A stretch of 64,000 nucleotides of DNA. Origin: Verrucomicrobiales bacterium (GTDB taxonomy: Bacteria; Verrucomicrobiota; Verrucomicrobiia; Limisphaerales; UBA11320). Below the pieces are notes generated by a model, which saw only the letters and a list, made by a program, of their open reading frames with translations, was not told where the DNA came from and ran no database searches. The translations under genes were made by a program, and so were the position numbers. The DNA is taken from contig JAEUHE010000249.1 of the NCBI GenBank assembly GCA_016793885.1, forward strand, positions 1 to 64,000, written 5' to 3'. Shown one piece after another: positions 16,802-25,031 of the stretch (positions within the stretch are counted from its first letter, which is position 1; every line of letters begins with the position of its first letter).

Positions 16802-18235
16802 ATGTCATTGCTCGATGCTCTGCTACTCGATCCTCCACGCTTGAACGTTTGGGTAGCGTTGCGAAATTATTCCATAAGCCTTGGGATTTTAGGGAGTGGA
16901 ACCCAGACGGATCCATATACGGTGGTCACGGCTTCCGACTTCGATTCGCTCATGCGGGATACCACCCGAATTCCGAACACAACGTGTGTGCACCTCGGAC
17001 CTGCTCCTGCAAACGCTCCTTTCCTTACAGCGGGTTATTACGATGGGTTGACCGGTTCCGGTTGGCAGGCCAGGCCAGGGATGCGCATCGTGGGTTCTGG
17101 GATCGACGTGACGGTCCTCAAACTCGTGAATACCACTGCTTCGAAGAACATTTATGCCGTTGCCCATGACTCGACGACTGGAGCCACGGTGGATTTTTTT
17201 GAGATCAGTGAGTTGACAATTCACGCCAATTTTTCCGGAGCAGGTACCAGCGCCAGTTCGTTCGGCGCCGTTCGAATTATGGGTAGCCATTCCCGCATCG
17301 TGCGCGTCAAAGCGATAGACTGGGGGAACAAGTGGACGGGTGGCCGTGTAGGCTACGTTTTCGCGATGCTCAGTGGAAACGGGACCTTAACTCCTGCAAA
17401 CCCGGTGGTCAATTGCGGCATCCAAGAGTGCATTGCCGTCAACCCGGCATCATCGGCAAGCTGGACAAATCACATGGCGGTCTTCCACGTCGGCAATACC
17501 GAGTTGCCCGGAGGGACTCCCGCCTATTGTGCGGCCCCGTATATCCGTAACAACTTTGTGGACGCAGGTCAGAACCCGTTGACGGACGGGGCTCCCGCCA
17601 ACTATTTTCGGGGCCTTTCGATGGCGTGGTGCAAGGCCGGGGTTGTCGAAGGCAACTTGGTTCAAAATATCTACTACGGCGGTCCTTACAATGCGTATCC
17701 CGCCCAAGACGTCACCATAAGGTTCAACACCTATCGAAATGTGGCGGTGGGTCCGATCTACAACTTCGGAACCGCTGGAAGCATGAGGTTGCTCATCGAA
17801 GGTAACCAGATCGAGCTCACCAAAGTGAATGTGACACCAATCACCGGCGTAGGCTCCGTCTTCGGATATGGTGTCATCCTCTACAACGCTTCGACCGGAT
17901 CAATGCCATATGGGAGTGTCGTCGTCCGGAACAACTGGATCAAGAACTTCGATGAGGGTTCTCTCGGTTTAAATCCCGCTGGTGGCACTTTCCTGTACGG
18001 GGCTTCCAATCTGCTGGTTCGAGAGAATGTGTTGGACGTCAGCGCCGCAGTCACACAGCAAATGATGAATCGTGATTGTACGAATGTGCAGTATTTCGAG
18101 AACCGAAATCCCGCTGGTGTCCTCATTCAAGGGGTGCGGGCTACGGGTGCGGTGACTTATGACAAAGTCTACACGGAACTTGCGACCGACGCGGATGATG
18201 CCTTGATATTGTCGCTTTTGCGTCACCGAGCCTGA
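16802..18235 (+). CDS. Tailspike-like beta-helix protein, short paralogue
   Basis: This 477-residue protein is a paralogue of the one at 13174. It shares the N-terminal MSLLDALLLDPPRLNVWVALR, the FDSLMRD..VHLGP block, the MRIVGSGIDVTVLKL rung and the C-terminal YFENRNPAGVLIQG..DDALILSLL. Its helix rungs include FEISELTIHANF, VVEGNLVQNIYYGG, TIRFNTYRNV and VVRNNWIKNF. It lacks the four HGL modules of its larger relative. No signal peptide is visible. It follows the secreted protein by 41 bp, with AAGG just before the ATG. The common ends with variable middles suggest modular evolution like phage tailspikes; a lyase or hydrolase activity is possible but no active site is identified. Confidence 0.72.
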   Translation: MSLLDALLLDPPRLNVWVALRNYSISLGILGSGTQTDPYTVVTASDFDSLMRDTTRIPNTTCVHLGPAPANAPFLTAGYYDGLTGSGWQARPGMRIVGSGIDVTVLKLVNTTASKNIYAVAHDSTTGATVDFFEISELTIHANFSGAGTSASSFGAVRIMGSHSRIVRVKAIDWGNKWTGGRVGYVFAMLSGNGTLTPANPVVNCGIQECIAVNPASSASWTNHMAVFHVGNTELPGGTPAYCAAPYIRNNFVDAGQNPLTDGAPANYFRGLSMAWCKAGVVEGNLVQNIYYGGPYNAYPAQDVTIRFNTYRNVAVGPIYNFGTAGSMRLLIEGNQIELTKVNVTPITGVGSVFGYGVILYNASTGSMPYGSVVVRNNWIKNFDEGSLGLNPAGGTFLYGASNLLVRENVLDVSAAVTQQMMNRDCTNVQYFENRNPAGVLIQGVRATGAVTYDKVYTELATDADDALILSLLRHRA

Positions 18236-18337
18236 TCGAATAGTCGCTGGCCAGCGGGCACGGCCTTTGGTCGCTGGATCGGATTTGCAGCGGTGCAGAA
18301 CTCTTTCTTTCATAAACAAACCATCCTAGAACAGCCT

Positions 18338-18679
18338 ATGGCAACAAATATCAAAATTCTCAACGCGCTGACACCCGGAGTGATGACCCTGACCACTTCG
18401 AGTAGTACGACCGTATACACGGCCGCCTCCCCGAAATCAGCATTGGTGTCTGGAGTCGCCATTTATAATAACTCGACAACAGCTGTGAATGTGAGCCTGC
18501 TGCGAGGGACTGCCACGATCTTCAAAACGAAGACAATTCTGCAACCCTCAACCTCAGAGCTTATGAGTGACGTGGTGGAACTGGCCTCGGGGGAGGCGTT
18601 GAATGCTCAAGCTTCTCCAACACCTTCGGGTGGCAATGCCGCGGTCACCGTATTGCTGTTTGGTATCGAAAGAGACTAA
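18338..18679 (+). CDS. Small phage-virion-like beta protein
   Basis: The frame gives 113 residues from ATG 18338 (MATNIKILNALTPGVMTLTT). The layout is a short N-terminal K-I-L-x-x-L-x-P start, a T-x-Y-T-A strand, a VSGVAIYNNSTTAVNVSLL strand and a final aromatic strand (VTVLLFGIERD). This matches small accessory virion proteins of tailed phages that sit near tail-fibre genes. It lies 102 bp after the second beta-helix gene and pairs with the similar protein at 18711. An upstream in-frame start at 18293 would add 15 residues without a clear reason. Homology is by pattern only; the structural role is inference. Confidence 0.55.
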   Translation: MATNIKILNALTPGVMTLTTSSSTTVYTAASPKSALVSGVAIYNNSTTAVNVSLLRGTATIFKTKTILQPSTSELMSDVVELASGEALNAQASPTPSGGNAAVTVLLFGIERD

Positions 18680-18710
18680 CTTTGCGAAAGAATCCCCCCC
18701 CTTCTATACC

Positions 18711-19031
18711 ATGCCATTTATCTTCAAGACCCTTGGGACACCGCTTACCGGTGCGTCAGGCCTGAACACCATCTATACTGTCCAGGCACCTGCGACATCC
18801 GCGATCGTAAGTAATATTCGACTTTATAGCGCCGCTGGAACCAATGTGGATCTGTATTTTCTTAAGGACGCAGCCGCTACACCTGGAGTGCCTTTTGCAC
18901 GGGTATCGTGTGGTGCAGCTGCCTCAGGAATTTTTCAAGGCGAAATCACTTTGAGTCTTGGTAACATTATTAAAGCGAGCTCCTCAGCGGCGACGTATGA
19001 CGTTACGGCCTTTGGAGCTGAACGCGTTTAA
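18711..19031 (+). CDS. Small phage-virion-like beta protein, second copy type
   Basis: The product is 106 residues (MPFIFKTLGTPLTGASGLNT) with the same order of strands as the protein at 18338: T-x-Y-T-V, then AIVSNIRLYSAAGTNVDLYF, and a closing VTAFGAERV. The two are distant relatives, not copies. A run of eight C (18694-18701) lies ten bases ahead of the ATG where a ribosome-binding site would be expected, which may affect translation. It is likely a surface or particle component working with the beta-helix proteins; this is inference from similarity to phage proteins and from position. Confidence 0.52.
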   Translation: MPFIFKTLGTPLTGASGLNTIYTVQAPATSAIVSNIRLYSAAGTNVDLYFLKDAAATPGVPFARVSCGAAASGIFQGEITLSLGNIIKASSSAATYDVTAFGAERV

Positions 19032-19085
19032 GCAGGCATTTCAGTTTGCTCGGCATCAAACGTACGGAGTTAACTCTATACTGGC

Positions 19086-19274
19086 GTGAGCGGGACCATT
19101 GAGACTTGCACTGTTCAACTCTATCTCCCCGAGGCCACCATCAAGAGGCTCAGGTCTGTTGCATCCGATCCCCAAGAGTCGACCGTGTCTTGTGAGATGC
19201 CTGAAGCAGGTTGGTGGGAGGGCTGTCACATCAGTTCCTACGAGCCTGTGAACCTTAGGACCCAACGCGTTTGA
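19086..19274 (+). CDS. Possible small protein coupled to the glycosyltransferase
   Basis: A 62-codon frame from GTG 19086 ends in TGA at 19272-19274, overlapping the TTG start of the glycosyltransferase (TTGA), a typical coupling arrangement. The product (VQLYLPEATIKRLRSVA near the start, CEMPEAGWWEGCHI in the middle) has three Cys and no recognised domain. It could be a real small subunit or just leader sequence. Nothing else supports it. Confidence 0.3.
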   Translation: MSGTIETCTVQLYLPEATIKRLRSVASDPQESTVSCEMPEAGWWEGCHISSYEPVNLRTQRV

Positions 19275-20446
19275 ACCGCACTATCAGGATCTTGTGGGTC
19301 AGTGATAGCCCCCTTTTAGCGACCGGATTCGGCCGAGTGAGTCGTGAGTTGACCACAAGGCTTTCGAATAAACGGAGGCTTGAGGTAGCTGTGGTTGGAG
19401 TTGGGTACGATGGGTGGCCATACCCAACCTCGTCATATCCTCTCCGGATTTATCCTTCCTCCGCTGGTAGCCATGGTCAGGATGCCTTCGAGCGAGCTGT
19501 CAACGAATTCCAACCGCACCTTGTCATTAGTTTGGGTGAGATATGGATGTTACAGTGGATCCACACCCACGCCACAAGAAAAGGATTCAAATGGATTTCA
19601 TACCTTCCCCTGGATGCCGGGCCGCTTTATCCACCGTGGGAGTCCGTCCTGATGGGCATGGATGAAATCGTCTGCATGTCCGATTTTGGAAGGAACGTGT
19701 TACAAGCAGGCATTCCCTCCAAGCGATCTCACCTCATCTATCACGGCGTTGACACCGAGATCTTTCAACCCCTTCCAGACCGAGGTCAGATCAAGGCTCA
19801 TCCACGATTCCGGGACAAGTTCGTAATCGGCTGCGTGGCACGCAACCAACCGCGAAAGAATATCCCAGCGCTGGTGAAGGCTTTTGCGATGCTGGTAGAG
19901 AATTATGAGGATATGCACCTCTATCTCCACATGAATCCGTGCGATGTAGGACATGATATTGTGACGCTGTTTCGGAGGTATGGTTTGGAGGGAAAGGCAG
20001 ACGTGTGCGGCCCTGATTTCTCTTTGGATCGAGCGATACCAGACTCTCATCTCAATCGCATCTACAACCTGTTCGACATATTTGCACTGCCAAGCAACGC
20101 TGAGGGGTTTGGCCTTCCCATCATTGAAAGCCTTTCGGCCGGTATCCCCGTGGTTGCGACTGACTATAGTGCCTGCCCTGAACTGGTCAGGGGGAGAGGA
20201 GAACTGGCGAGGGTTCTAACAACTATCACCACGGGAATGAACATCGTGGAACACGCGGTGATCGACACTGACGACTTGGCGCGCTGCATCGAAAAGTTAT
20301 ACCTTGCCCCCGACTTGGTGCAAACCTACGGCAGAGCGGGGCGAGAATTTGCGCGGAAGTTGACGTGGGATAGTTTAGTCCCACAGTGGCTAGAAGTGAT
20401 AGGCCTGGCTTTAGGAGTCGACATGGATGAGCCGTCTACGGGATGA
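19271..20446 (+). CDS. GT4-family glycosyltransferase
   Basis: This 391-residue GT-B enzyme has the N-terminal ILWVSDSPLLATGFGRVSRE strand and glycine loop. The donor-binding half shows GCVARNQPRKNIPALVKAF, LPSNAEGFGLPIIESLSAG (the E-x7-E retaining motif region) and PVVATDYSACPELV. Retaining GT4 enzymes transfer a sugar from a nucleotide-sugar. The N-terminal SxSPLLATGFGR type is one I associate with phage and surface-glycosylation enzymes. The start codon is TTG, overlapping the small frame upstream. As the last gene of the island it may glycosylate the beta-helix or small beta proteins, or the cell surface they contact (inference). Confidence 0.85.
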   Translation: MNRTIRILWVSDSPLLATGFGRVSRELTTRLSNKRRLEVAVVGVGYDGWPYPTSSYPLRIYPSSAGSHGQDAFERAVNEFQPHLVISLGEIWMLQWIHTHATRKGFKWISYLPLDAGPLYPPWESVLMGMDEIVCMSDFGRNVLQAGIPSKRSHLIYHGVDTEIFQPLPDRGQIKAHPRFRDKFVIGCVARNQPRKNIPALVKAFAMLVENYEDMHLYLHMNPCDVGHDIVTLFRRYGLEGKADVCGPDFSLDRAIPDSHLNRIYNLFDIFALPSNAEGFGLPIIESLSAGIPVVATDYSACPELVRGRGELARVLTTITTGMNIVEHAVIDTDDLARCIEKLYLAPDLVQTYGRAGREFARKLTWDSLVPQWLEVIGLALGVDMDEPSTG

Positions 20447-20494
20447 GAACTTCCCCAGAACCTGGCCTTGTTACGGCTCCTACAATCAGGAAGT

Positions 20495-20520
20495 GGAGGG
20501 GGCGGACGGTTTCCGCCCTC
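20495..20520. terminator. Hairpin between convergent genes
   Basis: GAGGGGGCGGA pairs with TCCGCCCTC around a CGGTT loop (20496-20520). It lies between the convergent glycosyltransferase and debranching-enzyme genes, 14 bp past the end of the latter. The downstream tract is only CT-rich, so it is a weak intrinsic terminator in either direction. Confidence 0.45.
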
Positions 20521-20533
20521 TTCCTCACCCCTC

Positions 20534-23500
20534 CTACCCATTCAACCAGCGCCACACACGCAAGGCCTCGGTGCTTCCCCACGCCTGGGCATCGCAACCC
20601 CGCTGAGCGTGGGGGAGATCCCCGTCCACAATCTCGGGGAGATGACCCAGACATCCTTCCCGGAGCAGAGCGGAGACGCTTCCCAGGTAGGCTTTCGCGG
20701 CAGCGGTGGCTTCGGGCTGACGGTCCCAGGCCAAGGCCAGGGCTTCGCAGAGGCTGGGGAAAGTCCAGGTCCACGCCGTCCCGTTGTGATAGGCCGGCTT
20801 CCGTCGCGTGTCTTCGTCGCCGGCGTAGTGTCCCCAATACGGGTGGTTAGGATCGTTCAACAGCTGACCCTGGTTGCCATGAATCGCCAGCGGAGGATGC
20901 ACGGGCAATGGAGCGAGGGTGCGGAGGGCTCCCGGAACTGCGAGATAATTCAAGGCCGCCTCGACGGTTCTGCGGGCCCGTTCTCCATGAGCCAGACCGA
21001 GGGTGATGACGAACAGGCCGTTGCTTCGCAGCGCTCCATCCACCACAGCGGCCGACGCCGGTGTGCCCGGCGGTGCGATCAGAAGATCCGAGAAATACCC
21101 CGGTCCCGGCAGCCAGAACCGTTCCTCGAGGCTGGATTGAGCCTGATCCGCTAGAGCCTGCCAGTCACGGCCACTTTGTGCATCGGAAATGCGGGCCAGT
21201 TGCCGCAGAAGGCGAATCCAGAGGGCTTGGATTTCCACCGGATACCCCTCGCGCGGTGTCCCCGCCGGGTAGTTGGTATCCATCCAGGTGAAGTGAGCCG
21301 GGCTCCAAATCAGGCCAGACTCAGGGTCCATGCGAATGCCATTGGGCGTGCCCTGGCGATATCCGGTCGCGATGCTGCTCAGCACGGACGCAAGCGTACG
21401 GCCAGAACCATCCACCGCCAGCGAATACACCTGTCGGCCCAGCTTGGCGGCCAACTCCTCGCAAACCACCCCAAACCACAGGGGCGCGTCGGACGTGTCA
21501 CGGTTCGAAGCGTTCTCGCCGTGGATGGTGTTGGGCAGGGTGCCGTTGGCTTCCCATTTTCCAAATACCAACAGCAGCTGCTTCACCTCGTCGACCAGCC
21601 CAGCAGCGAGCAGGCCCCGAGCAGCGATCAAGGAATCGCGGCCCCAATCCAAGAACCACGGGTATCCGGCAATGACCGTTTTTCCATCATCACGACGAGT
21701 GACGAACGCCTGGCACGACTGGACGAGGGTGCGGCTGAGCTTGTCGCTCTTGGCCACGCCAGCACGTTGGAACGCGACTTCTTGGCGATGCTGACGATCC
21801 TTCTGGAACTGCTCGACCACCGCGGGCGAGGGCAATGATTCGTCGGCGCTCAGGACCAGATGTACAGACTGGCCTTCATGAACCGGCAGGCTGAACCAGC
21901 CCGGGCTAAACGCATCGCCATGACCTTCCTGACCGCGTTCCTGTTCGACCACTTGGGCGATGTCCATCGACCACTCGGCTTCAGGATGGTAGGTGCCTTG
22001 GGTGCTGTAGACGCTGAGACGTCGATTCGGATCGGGAGTGAAACTGAAGCCGGCTCGATCGGAGAACGGACGCGAATTGCTGGCGAAGTGACGGTCGGCC
22101 TCCTCGTTCCGCTTGGTCTGGGAGTGAAAGTTCCGATCTTCGAGATCGACTCGCACCGTAATGCTCACCTCGCAGCGCTTGGGCAGCGGTTGGGAGGCTT
22201 CGGCGGGCATGGGTTGTCGCGATAACCTAAAGACAGTCGCATTCCGGCCCTCGAGCATGTCGGATTCGAGCTCGATGCGCACCCGTCGTCCGTCGCCCGC
22301 ATTGACCTCAAATCGCCAGCGGCAAGGAGGGCCGGCGACAAAATCGACAATCGAGTCGGCATTGAGCGCGCTGATAAACCCATCGGCCACCACCCACATG
22401 CGCAGTCGTTTTACCAGCACATGCCGGTCCACAGGCACCGATGGATGTAGGTTCGCTCCGAGCGCGCAGTCATACTTGGACCGGATGTTGCCGAGTCCAA
22501 CGGCCATACGGGCCATCCCGCCGCGTCCGTTGGTGAGCAACGCGATGTGCTGGGGATTGAGTTTTTCCACCGCCGTGAGGTGGGGGTTGCTGGCAAGCCA
22601 GCGGATCTTCCCAACGACTTGGTTTTCGCTGGCACCATATCGCTCCACGGTGAGCCCGAGATCGCGCTCGGTTTCGGTCGCATGATAGAAGCAGGCGATG
22701 TGTCCGTGGCGAGTGGGGATGGATTCGAGATGCTGAGCCGGAAGCCCATCCGCGCTCTGGAGATGGGCTCGGAAGGGATGATCGTCGCGCAGCAACAGCC
22801 AGTGGCGGGGCGGGACCATCGAGATTCGATTGGCATGACTGTGATTCCACTCCACGACGTTCGTATAGCTGGCGGTTCCGGCGGCCGCGTTTAAGGCCAG
22901 GAGAGTTCCGGCCTGCAGCCCTTCGCGTCCCGCTCGGCTAACCGCCGCCAGAAAGAGGACCGGGTCCTCGTCGACTAACTCGGATAGCTGCTGCCATTCG
23001 AAGTGGCCCAAGGTTTCGGGCGGATACAGCACAGAAAGCTGCTGCACGGCCCACGCCGCACGGCCGCGCGCATTGCGGTAGTCCGCTCCCTGGAGGCCGA
23101 TTGGCTGTGGTGTGGGCGAGAGACAGAGGCAGGCGCCCGGCAGTAGGGAAAACTGGATCTGATCGGGGCCGAGGGCCTCGACCGATGGTCGTGCGTGTCC
23201 CAGTAACTCAAACTGAGGCTCGCCCAGTTCGGCGTGGAGATCCCGACTGATGGCGAAGTGGCGCTGATGATAGACGTCCGTGTTGATCAGCACCAGCAGG
23301 CGGTCCTGGCCGGTGGCGGATACGCGGCTCAGCGCATACACGGCCGAGTCGTCCGGGCTCAGACGTCGTACGACCGCGCCATCGAAGAAGCAGGGGTGAT
23401 CACAGAGCAGCCGATTGAGCCGGGTCAAGGTGGGAACAATGTTCTCACCCGCTTCCCAGTTCAGCCCTCCGCAGTCGTGCACCAGAATCTTTTCCGCCGC

Positions 23501-24865
23501 CAACCACTCCACCCCGGCCGTGATGCCGAATCCGCCGCGGCTGCTGGTCAGGGCGCTGAGCTGGTTTCGAAGGAGCGACCAAGTGCCGCTGTTGCCGGCC
23601 AGCCGGTTGTTGTCGTGAGTCTCGCTGTAGTGCACATAGGTGCCGACGCGCTCACTTTGCCGATGAGAGTAGTCCAAATAACCCGAGACCTCGCGTCCGG
23701 AGAAGTTCTGGAACAGTTCGGAATAGGCCCATTGCATGCCGCCCTCGGTGAGCAGTTGCTCGGTCACGTCCCAAGGTCCGCCTAAGCCTTCCAGAAGGAA
23801 GACGGTGTTGGGAAACTCTTGGCGCACCGTCGAAATGATGTATTGCCAGGCCGCCAGAGGCACCTTGTATCCGGCGTCGCAGCGGAATCCATCGACGCCG
23901 CGACGGCACCAGGTCAGGAACATTTCCGCGAGATGCATCCACAGCTCGGGGTAGCGATGCTCGAGTTCCGCGAGATCCTCCCAGGTGACCCCCCAGGCTC
24001 CGGGCGAGACGAATTTGCCATCCGGCCCGCGGAGGTACCATTCCGGGTGATCCTCCTGCAATTTCGCTCCCCATCCGGTGTGATTGATGACCACGTCGAT
24101 GAACACCCGGCCGCCGCGTTCATGGGCGGCATAAGCTAGTTCCTTGAACTGATCGATGCCCGTGGTGCGGCGATCGAACTCCACCAACGCCGGATCGATG
24201 GCAGTGAAGTCCAGACACGCGTACGGGCTGCCGAAGCGTCCGTAGCGGGCGAAGGTCGTGGGGGTGGGGTGAATCGGAAGCAGATGCAGCACGCGGAACC
24301 CCAGGGTTTCCATGATGTGGGGCATCTCCCGGGTTAAGTCGCGGAGCTTTCCCGATGGTGGAATGACGGTATAACCCAGTGCATCCAGTTGCTTGAGTTG
24401 GTCCCTCAGGCCCTCGTTGGCGGTGGCCGACGCGAAGCGGGTGGGGCCGAACTGCCGGGGCCAGGCGCAGTAAATGGTGTTACCGGTTCGAGCGAGATCG
24501 GGATGCACTGACAGACCGAAGTCCGGCCCGTCGGGCCATTGCTGATGTCCGTCGGCATCGGTGGCGTAAGCCTTGGCTCGGAAGAAGCCCACCTCAGCCA
24601 AAGTCACCTCGATTTCCCAGCCATCCGGAGTCGGATGCATGGGGATGTCGTGCCAGGAGTCGCCCGCCGGAGGAACCTGATGAAAGTGGGCACGGATCAC
24701 TTCCTCCCGTATACGGGCTCCACGACCCAGGTTGGTCCGCAGACTCGCCCTCCAGTTTGGCGGGGGGGCTTCGTTTCGAGCCAGCTGGAGAGTGAACCGA
24801 ATACGATCCCCCACAAAACGCACGAGGCGCTCACCGGGAGCCGGTGTCATGATCAAGGCAGCCAT
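20534..24865 (-). CDS. Bifunctional alpha-amylase (GH13) and amylo-alpha-1,6-glucosidase fusion
   Basis: This 1443-residue enzyme joins two glycogen-degrading activities. Residues 1-130 are a beta-sandwich like the DUF3416/CBM48 start of maltosyltransferases. A GH13 barrel spans about 140-590, with DVVINHTGWG, the nucleophile region GVDGFRCDAGYK, a general-acid Glu in VFLLEGLGG and the YSETHDNN Asp. The C-terminal third is a glycogen debranching (GDE, GH133-like) domain marked by VIAGYPWFLDWGRDSLIAAR, NTIHGENASNRDTSDAPLW and AYHNGTAWTWTFP. Together they would shorten chains and hydrolyse 1,6 branches of glycogen or starch, as the two-domain eukaryotic debranching enzyme does by other folds. 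There is no signal peptide, so it is cytoplasmic. Confidence 0.87.
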   Translation of the reverse strand: MAALIMTPAPGERLVRFVGDRIRFTLQLARNEAPPPNWRASLRTNLGRGARIREEVIRAHFHQVPPAGDSWHDIPMHPTPDGWEIEVTLAEVGFFRAKAYATDADGHQQWPDGPDFGLSVHPDLARTGNTIYCAWPRQFGPTRFASATANEGLRDQLKQLDALGYTVIPPSGKLRDLTREMPHIMETLGFRVLHLLPIHPTPTTFARYGRFGSPYACLDFTAIDPALVEFDRRTTGIDQFKELAYAAHERGGRVFIDVVINHTGWGAKLQEDHPEWYLRGPDGKFVSPGAWGVTWEDLAELEHRYPELWMHLAEMFLTWCRRGVDGFRCDAGYKVPLAAWQYIISTVRQEFPNTVFLLEGLGGPWDVTEQLLTEGGMQWAYSELFQNFSGREVSGYLDYSHRQSERVGTYVHYSETHDNNRLAGNSGTWSLLRNQLSALTSSRGGFGITAGVEWLAAEKILVHDCGGLNWEAGENIVPTLTRLNRLLCDHPCFFDGAVVRRLSPDDSAVYALSRVSATGQDRLLVLINTDVYHQRHFAISRDLHAELGEPQFELLGHARPSVEALGPDQIQFSLLPGACLCLSPTPQPIGLQGADYRNARGRAAWAVQQLSVLYPPETLGHFEWQQLSELVDEDPVLFLAAVSRAGREGLQAGTLLALNAAAGTASYTNVVEWNHSHANRISMVPPRHWLLLRDDHPFRAHLQSADGLPAQHLESIPTRHGHIACFYHATETERDLGLTVERYGASENQVVGKIRWLASNPHLTAVEKLNPQHIALLTNGRGGMARMAVGLGNIRSKYDCALGANLHPSVPVDRHVLVKRLRMWVVADGFISALNADSIVDFVAGPPCRWRFEVNAGDGRRVRIELESDMLEGRNATVFRLSRQPMPAEASQPLPKRCEVSITVRVDLEDRNFHSQTKRNEEADRHFASNSRPFSDRAGFSFTPDPNRRLSVYSTQGTYHPEAEWSMDIAQVVEQERGQEGHGDAFSPGWFSLPVHEGQSVHLVLSADESLPSPAVVEQFQKDRQHRQEVAFQRAGVAKSDKLSRTLVQSCQAFVTRRDDGKTVIAGYPWFLDWGRDSLIAARGLLAAGLVDEVKQLLLVFGKWEANGTLPNTIHGENASNRDTSDAPLWFGVVCEELAAKLGRQVYSLAVDGSGRTLASVLSSIATGYRQGTPNGIRMDPESGLIWSPAHFTWMDTNYPAGTPREGYPVEIQALWIRLLRQLARISDAQSGRDWQALADQAQSSLEERFWLPGPGYFSDLLIAPPGTPASAAVVDGALRSNGLFVITLGLAHGERARRTVEAALNYLAVPGALRTLAPLPVHPPLAIHGNQGQLLNDPNHPYWGHYAGDEDTRRKPAYHNGTAWTWTFPSLCEALALAWDRQPEATAAAKAYLGSVSALLREGCLGHLPEIVDGDLPHAQRGCDAQAWGSTEALRVWRWLNG

Positions 24866-25031
24866 ACGCTATAGTTCGGGAGCGGCAGAAGAGCTACTCC
24901 ATCATCTTTACATCGGCGCATCCTTCGTGCCGCTGCACTGTCGTCCCGTTTTGGGACAGGATCGGTCTCGGGCGGGCAGGGGGGCTATTCGGCCGCACTG
25001 GCCTAGCCCTGCGTTCGGACCGAAACTTCGG

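Noticed and set aside
13132-20446. Island as an intact prophage
   Set aside because: No terminase, portal, capsid, lysis, integrase or attachment-site sequence is visible in the island or its flanks.
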